DNA of 64,000 bases, from NCBI GenBank assembly GCA_016874135.1, contig VGVE01000001.1:27975-91974 (forward strand). The letters run 5' to 3'. Position 1 is the stretch's first letter, and each line of letters begins with the position of its first letter. Under the pieces are notes generated by a model, which was given only the letters and a program-made list of their open reading frames with translations, searched no databases and had not been told where the DNA came from. Of the stretch, positions 1-8,815 are shown piece by piece. This stretch comes from Gammaproteobacteria bacterium. Its GTDB lineage: Bacteria > Pseudomonadota > Gammaproteobacteria > Pseudomonadales > Azotimanducaceae. The position numbers and the translations under genes were made by a program.

Positions 1-160
1 GCATTATGTCGGCGGTATAGCGGGCGATGTCCAGCCCGGTGCGGAAGCGGTTCTGCAGGCGCATGCGGACCACGAAGTCCGGGTTGATGGCGCGCCATTC
101 GTGTCCCTGTTGCAGGAGTACCCGGCGTACTTCTTCGACTTGTTGCATGTACGGCGTCAT
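1..160 (-). CDS. aceA: isocitrate lyase, N-terminal fragment
   Basis: The minus-strand reading frame begins at an ATG (158-160) and runs off the left edge after 53 codons. The visible N-terminus contains INPDFVVRMRLQNRF followed by TGLDIARYTADIM. This closely matches the start of bacterial isocitrate lyases, which read INPEYxARMRxQNRFKTGLDIAKYTA. The enzyme cleaves isocitrate to glyoxylate and succinate in the cytoplasm, as the first step of the glyoxylate shunt. A GAGGACC-like ribosome site lies just upstream of the ATG. The catalytic region is outside the window, so function rests on the N-terminal match only. Confidence 0.85.
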   Translation of the reverse strand, partial: MTPYMQQVEEVRRVLLQQGHEWRAINPDFVVRMRLQNRFRTGLDIARYTADIM

Positions 161-427
161 GTGATGGTCCTCAGTTCGATCAGTCGCAATGGCAAGGTCC
201 GGCGGTGATTCGGATGTCAGCCGGGATGGATTGGCGGGCACTTTACCCGTCGAGCAAAGGAATGGGTGGATACGAATACATTCTGCGGTGGAATAAATCG
301 GATCCGGTTACAAGGTGTGTACACGTCTGGGATGTTGCGCCTTTAAAGGCGAATCGCCAGAGTGCTGCCGGGAGTCGGGCGGATCCGTGATCCGGCCGGG
401 AAGAAGTTGTCGGGGGACCTTCGATCC

Positions 428-1645
428 ATGGGTGTTAACTATTCAACCGGGCAGCTGCTGTCGCTGACCGCCGTGCTGCTGCTCGCGTTCGCCGCTTCAC
501 TGGGTATGGCGTTCAACATCGATGCCATTGCACTTGCCTACGATGCATCAAACGCTGCAGCGGGTCTCGTCGCATCTACTGAGCTGTTTTCAATTGCAGT
601 CGGCGTACTGGTTTTTGCGCAGTTCGCGAGCCGCTGGCCCACGAACCGGATCTATCTGATGGGGATCACTCTCATCCTCCTTGGTAATGCAGCGTCAATG
701 TTCGTTCCCGATCTGAATTCGCTGCTGGTCTTGCGAATACCCACCGGGCTTGCCCTTGGCGCGGTGTCTGCGACCTGCATGGCAACCGCCGCTCGTTCGG
801 CGACGCCTGAATCCACTTTCGGTGTCATCAACGCCGCAGTCGGCGCGATGGGCGTCGGCATCGCCTATGTCCTGCCACGAGCCATCGGCTGGGGCGAACC
901 GATGAGCGCTGCTGCGGGCGGTCGCTTCGCGTTTGACGAGCTCGACGGCCTGTATCTCGTCTATGTGGTCTGCGGTATCGCGGCGTATTTCTTCGTCGCT
1001 GGCACACCGTCAGTACACCATGATGCCAACACTCCTGTTGCCGCAAAGTCAGCTCCGGCGCTGGGTGGCTGGATTGCGCTGCTTGCCATCGGCTTCATGT
1101 TCTTTGGCCACGGCACGCTGGGCATTTTCTTGGTCCGTGCCGCCCGGGAACTGGGAATGTCTTCGGAAACCATCGGCTGGGTCTTTATGGCCGGAGCGGT
1201 GTTCGGAATCATTGTGCCACTTGCCGCAGGCTTCATCGGGTCGCGCACGAAGCCGCTACTGCCACTGAGCGTGATCGTTGGGCTGTTGCTGATCGCCTGT
1301 TATGTGGTGGCTACCACCGGGAGTGTGATCGCATTCAGCATCGCTGTGCCGCTCTTCGGTTCACTACCGATGGCGTTTCTGCCGATCATGCTCGGCGTGC
1401 TGTCGCGCTACGACCCGACCGGGAAGCTTGCCGGCGCACATGCGGCATTTGTGCTCACCGGTGGAGCACTGGCGCCTTTTGCAGGTGGGTATGTCCGGGA
1501 TCTATCGGAGAATTACGCGATGAACGGCTACTTCGCCTGTGTCTGTATCGCTATCGCGTTCATCATTCTGCTGCCGATCATCCGCGCTGATGATGTCGCT
1601 TCCAGGCACCGAAGTGGATCGCCCCTGCCGACACCGAGCCATTGA
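428..1645 (+). CDS. MFS-family transporter
   Basis: This is a 405-residue, very hydrophobic protein with about twelve membrane-spanning stretches, starting with one near residues 8-27. It fits the major facilitator superfamily in length and in its two-half layout, with a break near the middle (around HHDANTPVAAKSAP). The substrate cannot be told from the sequence. The frame is open from 362, but the ATG at 428 is preferred because it follows a GGGGGA-type ribosome site and puts the first membrane helix near the N-terminus. The last 68 bases overlap, on the opposite strand, the end of the convergent MATE gene. It is divergent from aceA across about 270 bases. Confidence 0.75.
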   Translation: MGVNYSTGQLLSLTAVLLLAFAASLGMAFNIDAIALAYDASNAAAGLVASTELFSIAVGVLVFAQFASRWPTNRIYLMGITLILLGNAASMFVPDLNSLLVLRIPTGLALGAVSATCMATAARSATPESTFGVINAAVGAMGVGIAYVLPRAIGWGEPMSAAAGGRFAFDELDGLYLVYVVCGIAAYFFVAGTPSVHHDANTPVAAKSAPALGGWIALLAIGFMFFGHGTLGIFLVRAARELGMSSETIGWVFMAGAVFGIIVPLAAGFIGSRTKPLLPLSVIVGLLLIACYVVATTGSVIAFSIAVPLFGSLPMAFLPIMLGVLSRYDPTGKLAGAHAAFVLTGGALAPFAGGYVRDLSENYAMNGYFACVCIAIAFIILLPIIRADDVASRHRSGSPLPTPSH

Positions 1646-2942
1646 CTAGCATGCCAAGCGCGACAACTGCGAACACCCATTCGACTGAAGTGTTGAAAAC
1701 GTAGACGCAAAGCGATGCGCCGGCGGCGGCGACTACAAAGCGACTCGCCTGGGCAATCACCGGCCACATGACAGTGCCTGCACCCTGCGACGCAAAGTAA
1801 AGCGCGAGACCCAGTCCCTGGAAGGCGAAAACAGGCCCGGAAATGTGCAGGTATTTCGCGCCTTCCGCTGCCACCGCCGGATCATCGGTGAAGATGTGCA
1901 TCCAGAGTTCCGGGAAAACCGCGAGGGTCACACCGAGCACTCCGGTCACGGAAGCAGCTGAGAGCCCACCGAGAAAACCGATACGTTCGGCGCGGGCGAG
2001 ATTTCCGTTGCCGATGTTCATCCCGATCATCGCGTTCATGGCCATGCCGAAACCAAACACCATTGGCGTGAGCAGGAACTCGAGCCGTGCGCCAATGCCA
2101 TAACCCGCAACGGTGGCAGTGCCGAAGGAGACGATGAGCGCGTTGATGGTGGAGATGGTCGAGATCGTGAACACCGGCGACAACGCAGCGACTCCTCCCA
2201 CACGGGTGATGTCGCGGAACAATGGCCACTGCAGGCGCATATAACGGGTATCCAGACGCACGGGTGCGTCCTTGCGCGACAACATGTAGAGCGCAGTGAC
2301 GGTGGTCAGCGACGCGACGATCAGGTTGGAAACCGCCGCGCCGGGAAGGCCCAGTTTTGGTAATCCGAACCAGCCGAGGATGAGACCACCCGACAGTGGT
2401 ACCTGGATGACGGCGTTGACCATCATGATCATCGCTGGGAAGCGCATGTTGCCGGTGCCGCGAATGCAGCTGGTGGTGAGCGCAGACGCCCAGGTCAGCG
2501 CCGCGCCCGAAAAGGCGATCGCACCATAGGCCCAGGCTTCTTCGAGGATCTGCCCTTCGGCGCCGAGTGCGCGCAACGTGGATGCGCCGAGCAGCCAGAA
2601 CACGACGGCGAAAAAGACCCCGGCGGCCAGCGCGATCGCCAGCGCGTGCCAGATCAGTCCCGACGCACGAGCGGTATCCCCCGCGCCGAGCGCCCGGGCA
2701 AGGCTTGAGGTGGTGGCACCACCGAAGGAGCCGCCGGCCAGCATCTGCAGCAGCATGAAGCCTGGAAACATGAAGGCCATGGCGGCCAGCGACACGGTGC
2801 CGAGCTGCCCCACATACCAAACCTCCGTCATATTGACGCCAGCCTGCACCAGAAAGGCGAGTGCATTCGGCGCCGCAAGCCTGAAGAGGGTAGGCACTAT
2901 CGGCCCTTCAAGGAACAGGGTACGGGTGGAGGTCGCCTGCAT
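1578..2942 (-). CDS. MATE-family efflux transporter
   Basis: This 454-residue integral membrane protein has the MATE/NorM pattern. An N-terminal segment (GPIVPTLFRLAAPNALAFL) is followed by VGQLGTVSLAAMAF, and about twelve helices are arranged in two similar halves. MATE proteins export cationic drugs or metabolites in exchange for Na+ or H+ across the inner membrane. The length matches the family's usual 450-480 residues. The 3' end lies inside the 3' end of the convergent MFS gene (68 bp antisense overlap). The start is the ATG at 2940-2942. The substrate is unknown. Confidence 0.85.
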   Translation of the reverse strand: MQATSTRTLFLEGPIVPTLFRLAAPNALAFLVQAGVNMTEVWYVGQLGTVSLAAMAFMFPGFMLLQMLAGGSFGGATTSSLARALGAGDTARASGLIWHALAIALAAGVFFAVVFWLLGASTLRALGAEGQILEEAWAYGAIAFSGAALTWASALTTSCIRGTGNMRFPAMIMMVNAVIQVPLSGGLILGWFGLPKLGLPGAAVSNLIVASLTTVTALYMLSRKDAPVRLDTRYMRLQWPLFRDITRVGGVAALSPVFTISTISTINALIVSFGTATVAGYGIGARLEFLLTPMVFGFGMAMNAMIGMNIGNGNLARAERIGFLGGLSAASVTGVLGVTLAVFPELWMHIFTDDPAVAAEGAKYLHISGPVFAFQGLGLALYFASQGAGTVMWPVIAQASRFVVAAAGASLCVYVFNTSVEWVFAVVALGMLVNGSVSAGAIHFGAWKRHHQRG

Positions 2943-3046
2943 GGCGGTGGGCTTTGTTTGGGGAATATGTTTGAAGGAAACCGAGTGTACGCGAGCGCCC
3001 CCAGCCGGCGTTACACTCCCCGCATGGACACGCTGAAAACAAGAAA

Positions 3047-3820
3047 GTGAAAGTCATCACGCTGCGCGACCGGATCGCGATGATGGATTGGCGCATTGCT
3101 CTCGGCGGTGTGCTGACCGTTGTCTGGATCGTCGGCGGGATTCTTTATCTCAACCGGCAGCCGGACTCCCTGTTCGCGATGCACATCGATGAACTTGGCG
3201 GGTTTCTCGAAGGGGCTTTCGTGCCACTGGCATTCATGTGGCTGGTGATTGGTCTCTTTGTGCAGCAGAAAGAGCTGACCAGCAATACCGAGATCATGCG
3301 GCAGTCGATGTTGCAGGGGCAGCAACAGGCGGAAGCCGTGGCGGCGCTTGAGGTGAACGCGCGGCAGGAGGCCTTCTTCAAGATCTCCCAGAACGTGCAG
3401 AAGCAGCTCGGTATGGTCACTGGCATGCAGTTCATCTCGGCCTTTGGTGACACTGAAGGCAACGTGGTTCCTGACGAGCGAACCCGCGAGTTGGTGCAGG
3501 CGTTGTCGCTCGGAGATGACACGGTGTTTGTCCGCGAGTTCCTCTCGAACTCGGTGCCGATGATTGATCAGCGAACGCTGGTGTTCTATGGCACCGAGAT
3601 TCGTCGGCGACATTCGATGAACTACCGCGAGACTTTCGAGCGGCTCGTCAAACTCGCGGCTGAATGTGATCCAGACGGATTAATCAGCGGTACCGTGACC
3701 AATACGGCCTTCGGGCTCCTCTACAACCTGTTGCTTCGTCATGCCCCGGCAGAAGTAACCATTCCTGCGGATACCTCTCTTGTGGCCGTGGGACCTGACT
3801 TGACGGTGAATGTTCGATGA
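3047..3820 (+). CDS. unknown protein with two N-terminal membrane segments
   Basis: I do not recognise a named family for this 257-residue protein. Two hydrophobic helices are visible at about residues 17-35 and 54-71. They are followed by a charged helical stretch rich in Gln and Glu (about 73-110) that looks able to form a coiled coil, and then a soluble C-terminal domain. The likely layout is an inner-membrane anchor with a cytoplasmic domain. The frame opens with GTG at 3047; an ATG pair at 3080 is an alternative start. Its stop overlaps the start of the acyl-CoA dehydrogenase by four bases, so the two are probably co-transcribed, but no functional link is evident. Confidence 0.6.
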   Translation: MKVITLRDRIAMMDWRIALGGVLTVVWIVGGILYLNRQPDSLFAMHIDELGGFLEGAFVPLAFMWLVIGLFVQQKELTSNTEIMRQSMLQGQQQAEAVAALEVNARQEAFFKISQNVQKQLGMVTGMQFISAFGDTEGNVVPDERTRELVQALSLGDDTVFVREFLSNSVPMIDQRTLVFYGTEIRRRHSMNYRETFERLVKLAAECDPDGLISGTVTNTAFGLLYNLLLRHAPAEVTIPADTSLVAVGPDLTVNVR

Positions 3821-4992
3821 GCAGCGAAAACACACTCGACTACGGGGCTGACTATGCGGACATCCGCGAGCAGGTGGCGCGTATCTGTGCCGGCTTTCCG
3901 GGTGCCTACTGGCAGGACCTTGATGAGAAGGCCGAGTACCCGCACGGGTTCGTGAATGCACTGACGGAGAGTGGTTACCTCGCTGCGTTGATCCCGGAAA
4001 CCTACGGCGGAGCCGGTCTGCCACTGCGGGCGGCATCCGTGATTCTTGAGACCATTCATGCCAATGGCTGTTCCGCAGCCACGTGTCATGCACAGATGTA
4101 CACCATGGGTACGGTGCTGCGTTATGGCTCGGAAGAGCAGAAACGCAGATACCTGCCCGGGATCGCGAGTGGTGAGCTACGGCTGCAGGCGTTTGGTGTC
4201 ACCGAACCGACCACGGGCTCGGATACGACACAGCTCAAGACCCGCGCGGAGAAACGCGGGGACACCTATGTGGTGAATGGCCAGAAGATCTGGACGAGCC
4301 GTGCCTTCCAGTCGGATCTTATGCTGCTGCTGGCGCGTACTACCCCGGTGGACCAAGTGAAGAAACGGACCGAGGGGCTCTCCACTTTCCTCGTCGACCT
4401 GCGCGAAGTACGTGGCAAAGGCTGCGAAATCCGCCCCATCAAGACGATGATCAACCACAACACCACTGAGGTGTTCTTCGACAACATGGTGATTCCTGCG
4501 GAATCCCTGGTCGGCGTTGAAGGGCGCGGTTTCAACAACATTCTCGCCGGCATGAATGCGGAGCGGGTGCTGATCGCTTCGGAGGCGCTGGGTGATGGCC
4601 GCTATTTTCTCAAGCGGGGTGTCGACTACGCCCGGGAACGGGTGGTGTTCGGCAATCCGATCGGCCGCAACCAGGGCATCCAGTTTCCGCTGGCGACCGC
4701 TTACGCCCAGCTCGAAGCGGCGGAGATGATGGTCCGTAAAGCGGCAGCGCTCTATGACAGCGGCCAAGGCTGCGGTGAGGCGGCGAACATTGCGAAGTAC
4801 CTCGCATCGGAAGCGGCCTGGTACGCCGCGGACCAGACCTTCCAGACTTTTGGCGGGTTTGCCTTTGCCCGGGAGTACCACATTGAGCGTAAGTGGCGGG
4901 AGGTCCGGTTGTGGCGCACTGCACCGATCTCCAACAACATGGTGCTGAACTTTGTAGCGCAGAACGTGCTCGGGTTGCCTCGCAGTTATTGA
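3817..4992 (+). CDS. acyl-CoA dehydrogenase family protein
   Basis: This 391-residue protein has the acyl-CoA dehydrogenase layout. An alpha-helical N-terminal domain is followed by a beta domain carrying FGVTEPTTGSDTTQLKTRA and the FAD-contacting GQKIWTSRA, then a helical C-terminal domain with an FQTFGGFAFAREYHIERKWRE stretch typical of the family. Such flavoenzymes introduce an alpha,beta double bond in acyl-CoA thioesters. The specific acyl chain cannot be assigned. It overlaps the preceding unknown membrane gene by four bases (ATGA). The next gene, guaB, has its own promoter. Confidence 0.88.
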   Translation: MSSENTLDYGADYADIREQVARICAGFPGAYWQDLDEKAEYPHGFVNALTESGYLAALIPETYGGAGLPLRAASVILETIHANGCSAATCHAQMYTMGTVLRYGSEEQKRRYLPGIASGELRLQAFGVTEPTTGSDTTQLKTRAEKRGDTYVVNGQKIWTSRAFQSDLMLLLARTTPVDQVKKRTEGLSTFLVDLREVRGKGCEIRPIKTMINHNTTEVFFDNMVIPAESLVGVEGRGFNNILAGMNAERVLIASEALGDGRYFLKRGVDYARERVVFGNPIGRNQGIQFPLATAYAQLEAAEMMVRKAAALYDSGQGCGEAANIAKYLASEAAWYAADQTFQTFGGFAFAREYHIERKWREVRLWRTAPISNNMVLNFVAQNVLGLPRSY

Positions 4993-5035
4993 CCCCGGGA
5001 AACGCTGTAAACGATCCGGAATTTACAGCCTTGAA

Positions 5036-5064
5036 TTTACAGAAGAGGGGTCGATCGGTAGACT
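5036..5064 (+). promoter_or_regulatory. putative sigma-70 promoter of guaB
   Basis: TTTACA (5036-5041) is followed after a 17-base spacer by TAGACT (5059-5064), a reasonable -35/-10 pair. The guaB ATG lies 22 bases downstream, so the leader would be short. The nine-base word AATTTACAG occurs twice here (5020-5028 and 5035-5043). No obvious PurR box was seen. Confidence 0.5.
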
Positions 5065-5086
5065 GCCAGTTTTGTGAGCTACCAAA

Positions 5087-6556
5087 ATGCTGCGAATCGC
5101 AAGCGAAGCACTCACCTTCGATGATGTTCTTCTTCTTCCCGCGTACTCCCAGACCCTGCCGTCCGAAACCTCGCTCGAAACACGCCTCACCCGCCAGATC
5201 CGCCTGAATATCCCGCTGATCTCTTCGGCCATGGATACGGTGACTGAAGCGCGGCTCGCCATTGCCATCGCCCAGGAAGGTGGCATGGGCATCGTGCACA
5301 AGAACATGCCGATCGAGCAGCAGGCCCGCGAAGTTCAGATGGTCAAGAAGTACGAGACGGGCATCATTCGCGATCCGGTCACCATTGGTGCGGACAATAC
5401 GGTCAGGCAATTGCTCGAACTTACTTCTGAGCGCGGCATTTCAGGGGTGCCGGTTGTTCGCGGCAATCAGCTGATTGGGATCGTTACCGGACGCGATGTT
5501 CGATTCGAACGCAACTTTGATCTCAAGGTGCGTGACGTGATGACGCCGAAGGATCGGCTGGTAACAGCGCGCGAAGGCAGCAGTTTTGATGAAATCACCG
5601 CGCTCCTCCACAAACACCGCATCGAAAAAGTGCTGTTGGTGAATGATCGCTTTGAACTGACCGGCATGGTGACGGTGAAGGACATCAACAAGGCGCACAC
5701 GTATCCCAATTCCTGCAAGGACAGCGAAGGCCGGTTGCGCGTAGGTGCAAGCGTCGGCACGAGTGTCGAGACAGAAGACAGAGTGCAGGCGCTGGTTGAA
5801 GCCGGCGTGGATGCCATCGTCGTGGATACTGCCCACGGCCATTCCGTACGTGTGCTGGATCGTATTCGCTGGATCAAGCAGAAGTATCCGGATATCAGTG
5901 TGATTGGCGGCAACGTCGCCACGGCAGATGGAGCGCGCGCGCTGATTGAAGCCGGTGTGGATGCAGTGAAGGTCGGGATCGGCCCCGGTTCCATCTGCAC
6001 CACACGTATCGTCACGGGCATCGGTGTGCCTCAGATTACGGCCGTTGCTGAAGCCGCGTCGGTGGCCAATGCCGAGGATGTTCCCGTCATCGCCGATGGT
6101 GGCGTGCGGTATTCAGGAGACATCGCCAAAGTGATTGCCGCCGGTGCCAGTTCCGTCATGGTGGGTGGTCTGCTGGCGGGTACCGATGAAGCCCCGGGTG
6201 AAGTCGAGCTCTATCAGGGGCGAACCTACAAGGCCTATCGCGGTATGGGTTCGCTCGGTGCGATGTCCGGTGTGCACGGTTCCAGTGATCGGTACTTCCA
6301 GGAGTCGAACACCGAGGGCCGCAAGTTTGTGCCGGAAGGTATTGAAGGCCGGGTTCCGTATCGTGGCCCCGTCGGACCGATCGTGCATCAGCTGATGGGT
6401 GGGCTGCGTGCTTCGATGGGCTATACCGGTTGCGCCAATCTCGATGAAATGCGCACCAAGCCGCAGTTCGTTCGCATCAGCGGAGCGGGCATGGCGGAAA
6501 GCCACGTCCACGATGTGTCGATCACGAAAGAAGCGCCCAACTATCCAATGAGCTGA
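5087..6556 (+). CDS. guaB: IMP dehydrogenase
   Basis: This 489-residue protein oxidises IMP to XMP with NAD+, the first committed step of GMP synthesis. The N-terminal [15 protein letters not shown] is diagnostic. A CBS pair occupies about residues 90-205. The catalytic loop is GPGSICTTR, with the nucleophilic cysteine at residue 304, and the mobile flap follows around [12 protein letters not shown]. The length equals that of the usual bacterial enzyme. No strong ribosome site precedes the ATG. guaA lies directly downstream behind a strong hairpin, so the two probably form the guaBA operon, with the hairpin able to modulate read-through. Confidence 0.97.
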   Translation: MLRIASEALTFDDVLLLPAYSQTLPSETSLETRLTRQIRLNIPLISSAMDTVTEARLAIAIAQEGGMGIVHKNMPIEQQAREVQMVKKYETGIIRDPVTIGADNTVRQLLELTSERGISGVPVVRGNQLIGIVTGRDVRFERNFDLKVRDVMTPKDRLVTAREGSSFDEITALLHKHRIEKVLLVNDRFELTGMVTVKDINKAHTYPNSCKDSEGRLRVGASVGTSVETEDRVQALVEAGVDAIVVDTAHGHSVRVLDRIRWIKQKYPDISVIGGNVATADGARALIEAGVDAVKVGIGPGSICTTRIVTGIGVPQITAVAEAASVANAEDVPVIADGGVRYSGDIAKVIAAGASSVMVGGLLAGTDEAPGEVELYQGRTYKAYRGMGSLGAMSGVHGSSDRYFQESNTEGRKFVPEGIEGRVPYRGPVGPIVHQLMGGLRASMGYTGCANLDEMRTKPQFVRISGAGMAESHVHDVSITKEAPNYPMS

Positions 6557-6574
6557 CCGATGAGCTCTGAATTC

Positions 6575-6596
6575 GGAGCGCCGTTTCTGGCGCTCC
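6575..6596 (+). terminator. strong hairpin between guaB and guaA
   Basis: GGAGCGCC (6575-6582) and GGCGCTCC (6589-6596) pair perfectly over 8 bp with a 6-base loop. There is no clear T-run after it, so a classical intrinsic terminator is doubtful. It could be a partial terminator, an mRNA-stability element or an attenuating structure in the guaBA transcript. Confidence 0.45.
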
Positions 6597-6635
6597 ATCT
6601 GAATGACTGACAATACCCGTCACGCCGGAGTGACC

Positions 6636-8210
6636 GTGACCCAGACAGCACTGCATTATCAGAAGCTTCTGATCGTCGATTTTGGCAGCCAGTACACCCA
6701 ACTGATCGCGCGGCGAATCCGCGAAGCGGGCGTGTATTGCGAGATCCATCCGTTTGACATGCCGGAACAGGCGATTCGTGAGTTCGCGCCCCGCGGAATC
6801 ATCCTGTCAGGCGGCCCTGAGTCGGTAACCGAGGGAATGACACCACGCGCGCCGCAGGTGGTGTTTGACCTCGGTGTGCCGGTACTCGGCATCTGTTATG
6901 GCATGCAGACCATGGCGGCGCAGCTTGGCGGGCGCGTGGAAGGCAGTGATGTTCGCGAATTCGGGTCAGCGGAAATACGTCGGGAACGGAACACGGCCCT
7001 GACCGAAGGCATGGGCTTTTCCGGCGAGAGCACCCTGCCGGTATGGATGAGCCATGGCGACAAGGTGACCGTGCTGCCTCCGGGCTTTTCCTGCATCGCT
7101 TCCACGGCGAGTGCACCCATCGCGGCAATGGCCGATGTCACGAGGAACTGGTTCGCTGTGCAGTTCCATCCGGAAGTCACACACACCCGTGATGGCCAGC
7201 GTCTTCTGGACAATTTCGCCCGACGCATCTGTGGCTGCGCCGGCCTCTGGACCGCTGGCAACATCGTCGCCGATACCATCGAACAGATCAGGCGGCAGGT
7301 AGGTAACGACCGTGTTCTGCTGGGGCTTTCCGGCGGGGTGGATTCGTCAGTGGTGGCTGCGTTGCTGTCTCGCGCTATCGGCCGCCAGCTCACCTGTGTG
7401 TTTGTGGACAATGGCCTCCTGCGCAAGCACGAGCGTGAGGAAGTGGCTGCGGCGTTTTCCCCAAACAATACACTCGATCTCGATCTGCGGGTGGTGGATG
7501 CTTCTACCGAGTTCCTCGGCAAGCTGGAAGGGGTTACGGACCCGGAAGCCAAGCGCAAGATCATCGGTGCCACGTTCATTGATGTATTCGATCGTGAAGC
7601 GTCTACACTTAACGACGTGAAGTGGCTCGCTCAAGGCACGATCTATCCCGATGTCATCGAAAGCGCCGCGAGCAAATACGGCAAGGCCCATGTGATCAAG
7701 TCACACCACAATGTGGGAGGCTTGCCGGAACGCATGAAACTCCGGCTGGTGGAGCCACTGCGTGAACTCTTCAAGGACGAGGTGCGAAGGATTGGCGTAC
7801 ACCTTGGACTCCCCGAGTCATTGGTCATGCGGCATCCATTTCCTGGTCCCGGCCTCGGTGTGCGCATACTTGGCGATATCACTCCGACGCGGGCCGATGT
7901 ACTGCGGGAAGCGGATGCCATCTTCATTCACGAGCTCAGGGCAGCCGACTGGTACGACAAGGTCAGCCAGGCGTTTGCTGTATTCCTACCGGTAAAGTCT
8001 GTGGGCGTGGTGGGTGATGCCCGCCGACATGCGCCGGTGATTGCCTTGCGCGCAGTGCAGACGACGGACTTCATGACGGCGCACATCGCGCGTTTGCCAT
8101 TTGATCTAATCGAGAAGGTTGCGAACCGGATCGTCAACGAAATCTCGGGTGTTTCGCGAGTGGTGTACGACGTCTCCAGCAAACCACCGGCGACGATTGA
8201 GTGGGAGTGA
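6636..8210 (+). CDS. guaA: GMP synthase (glutamine-hydrolysing)
   Basis: The enzyme converts XMP to GMP using ATP and glutamine. The N-terminal class I amidotransferase domain starts with [17 protein letters not shown] and carries the Cys nucleophile in LGICYGMQ. The ATP-pyrophosphatase domain has the PP-loop GLSGGVDSS, and the C-terminal dimerisation domain ends in KPPATIEWE. The frame is open from an ATG at 6603. However, the GTG at 6636 has a GGAG site six bases before it and gives 524 residues, matching the family length and N-terminus, so I chose it. It lies downstream of guaB. Confidence 0.96.
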   Translation: MTQTALHYQKLLIVDFGSQYTQLIARRIREAGVYCEIHPFDMPEQAIREFAPRGIILSGGPESVTEGMTPRAPQVVFDLGVPVLGICYGMQTMAAQLGGRVEGSDVREFGSAEIRRERNTALTEGMGFSGESTLPVWMSHGDKVTVLPPGFSCIASTASAPIAAMADVTRNWFAVQFHPEVTHTRDGQRLLDNFARRICGCAGLWTAGNIVADTIEQIRRQVGNDRVLLGLSGGVDSSVVAALLSRAIGRQLTCVFVDNGLLRKHEREEVAAAFSPNNTLDLDLRVVDASTEFLGKLEGVTDPEAKRKIIGATFIDVFDREASTLNDVKWLAQGTIYPDVIESAASKYGKAHVIKSHHNVGGLPERMKLRLVEPLRELFKDEVRRIGVHLGLPESLVMRHPFPGPGLGVRILGDITPTRADVLREADAIFIHELRAADWYDKVSQAFAVFLPVKSVGVVGDARRHAPVIALRAVQTTDFMTAHIARLPFDLIEKVANRIVNEISGVSRVVYDVSSKPPATIEWE

Positions 8211-8274
8211 TGAGGCAGTGCCTGCGGGTGACGCCCGATTCGAAAGAACAGGTTCTCCGTAAGTCCGGTTGTTC

Positions 8275-8778
8275 ATGACGCAAGATCAACACTGGATGAA
8301 TCACGCACTCAGGCTGGCTCGGGAAGGCGCGGCTCTCGGCGAAGTGCCGGTGGGTGCGGTAGTGGTCGATGCCGAGGGTAGATTGCTCGGCGAAGGGTTC
8401 AATCAACCCATCGGTGCCCACGATCCGACGGCGCACGCGGAGATCGTAGCGCTACGGCAGGCTGCACAGAGAACGGGAAATTACCGCCTCCAGGGAGCGT
8501 CGCTGTACGTCACGCTCGAACCGTGCCTCATGTGTTGTGGTGCGCTAGTGCATGCAAGAATCCAACGACTCGTGTATGGGGCCACGGAATCCAAGGCCGG
8601 TGCGGTTGAATCGGCATTCGGTGTACTCAGGAATTCCCGGCTCAACCATCGAGTGGAAGTGAAAGGTGGTGTTCTTGCGGAAGCGTCGAGTGAAGTGTTG
8701 CGGGATTTTTTCGCGGCCCGAAGGGAGATCGCACGAACCGGTGCGCGAGGTTCGTGTAGTGAACCTGACAGTGACTGA
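8275..8778 (+). CDS. tadA: tRNA-specific adenosine deaminase
   Basis: This 167-residue zinc deaminase converts adenosine-34 to inosine in the anticodon of tRNA-Arg(ACG). The zinc and proton-shuttle motif HAEIVAL and the second zinc motif PCLMCCGAL are intact. VPVGAVVVD and the C-terminal RLVYGATESKAGA are typical of TadA. A TTG start six bases upstream (8269) is possible, but the ATG at 8275 is preferred. It lies between guaA and purL on the same strand, with gaps of about 64 and 37 bases. Confidence 0.93.
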   Translation: MTQDQHWMNHALRLAREGAALGEVPVGAVVVDAEGRLLGEGFNQPIGAHDPTAHAEIVALRQAAQRTGNYRLQGASLYVTLEPCLMCCGALVHARIQRLVYGATESKAGAVESAFGVLRNSRLNHRVEVKGGVLAEASSEVLRDFFAARREIARTGARGSCSEPDSD

Positions 8779-8815
8779 GTGCAGTGCGTTTATGTGTGAC
8801 TAGGAGCGTTAAGCC

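Noticed and set aside
205..390. A 61-codon frame in the aceA/MFS gap
   Set aside because: It has no ribosome site and no similarity I recognise, and it overlaps the MFS leader; probably chance.
1882..2820. A 312-codon frame inside the MATE gene
   Set aside because: It is another frame of the same strand as the MATE gene, rich in Arg and His, with no domain.
5020..5043. Direct repeat AATTTACAG before guaB as a regulator site
   Set aside because: The second copy is part of the -35 region, and two short AT-rich copies are not enough evidence for an operator.
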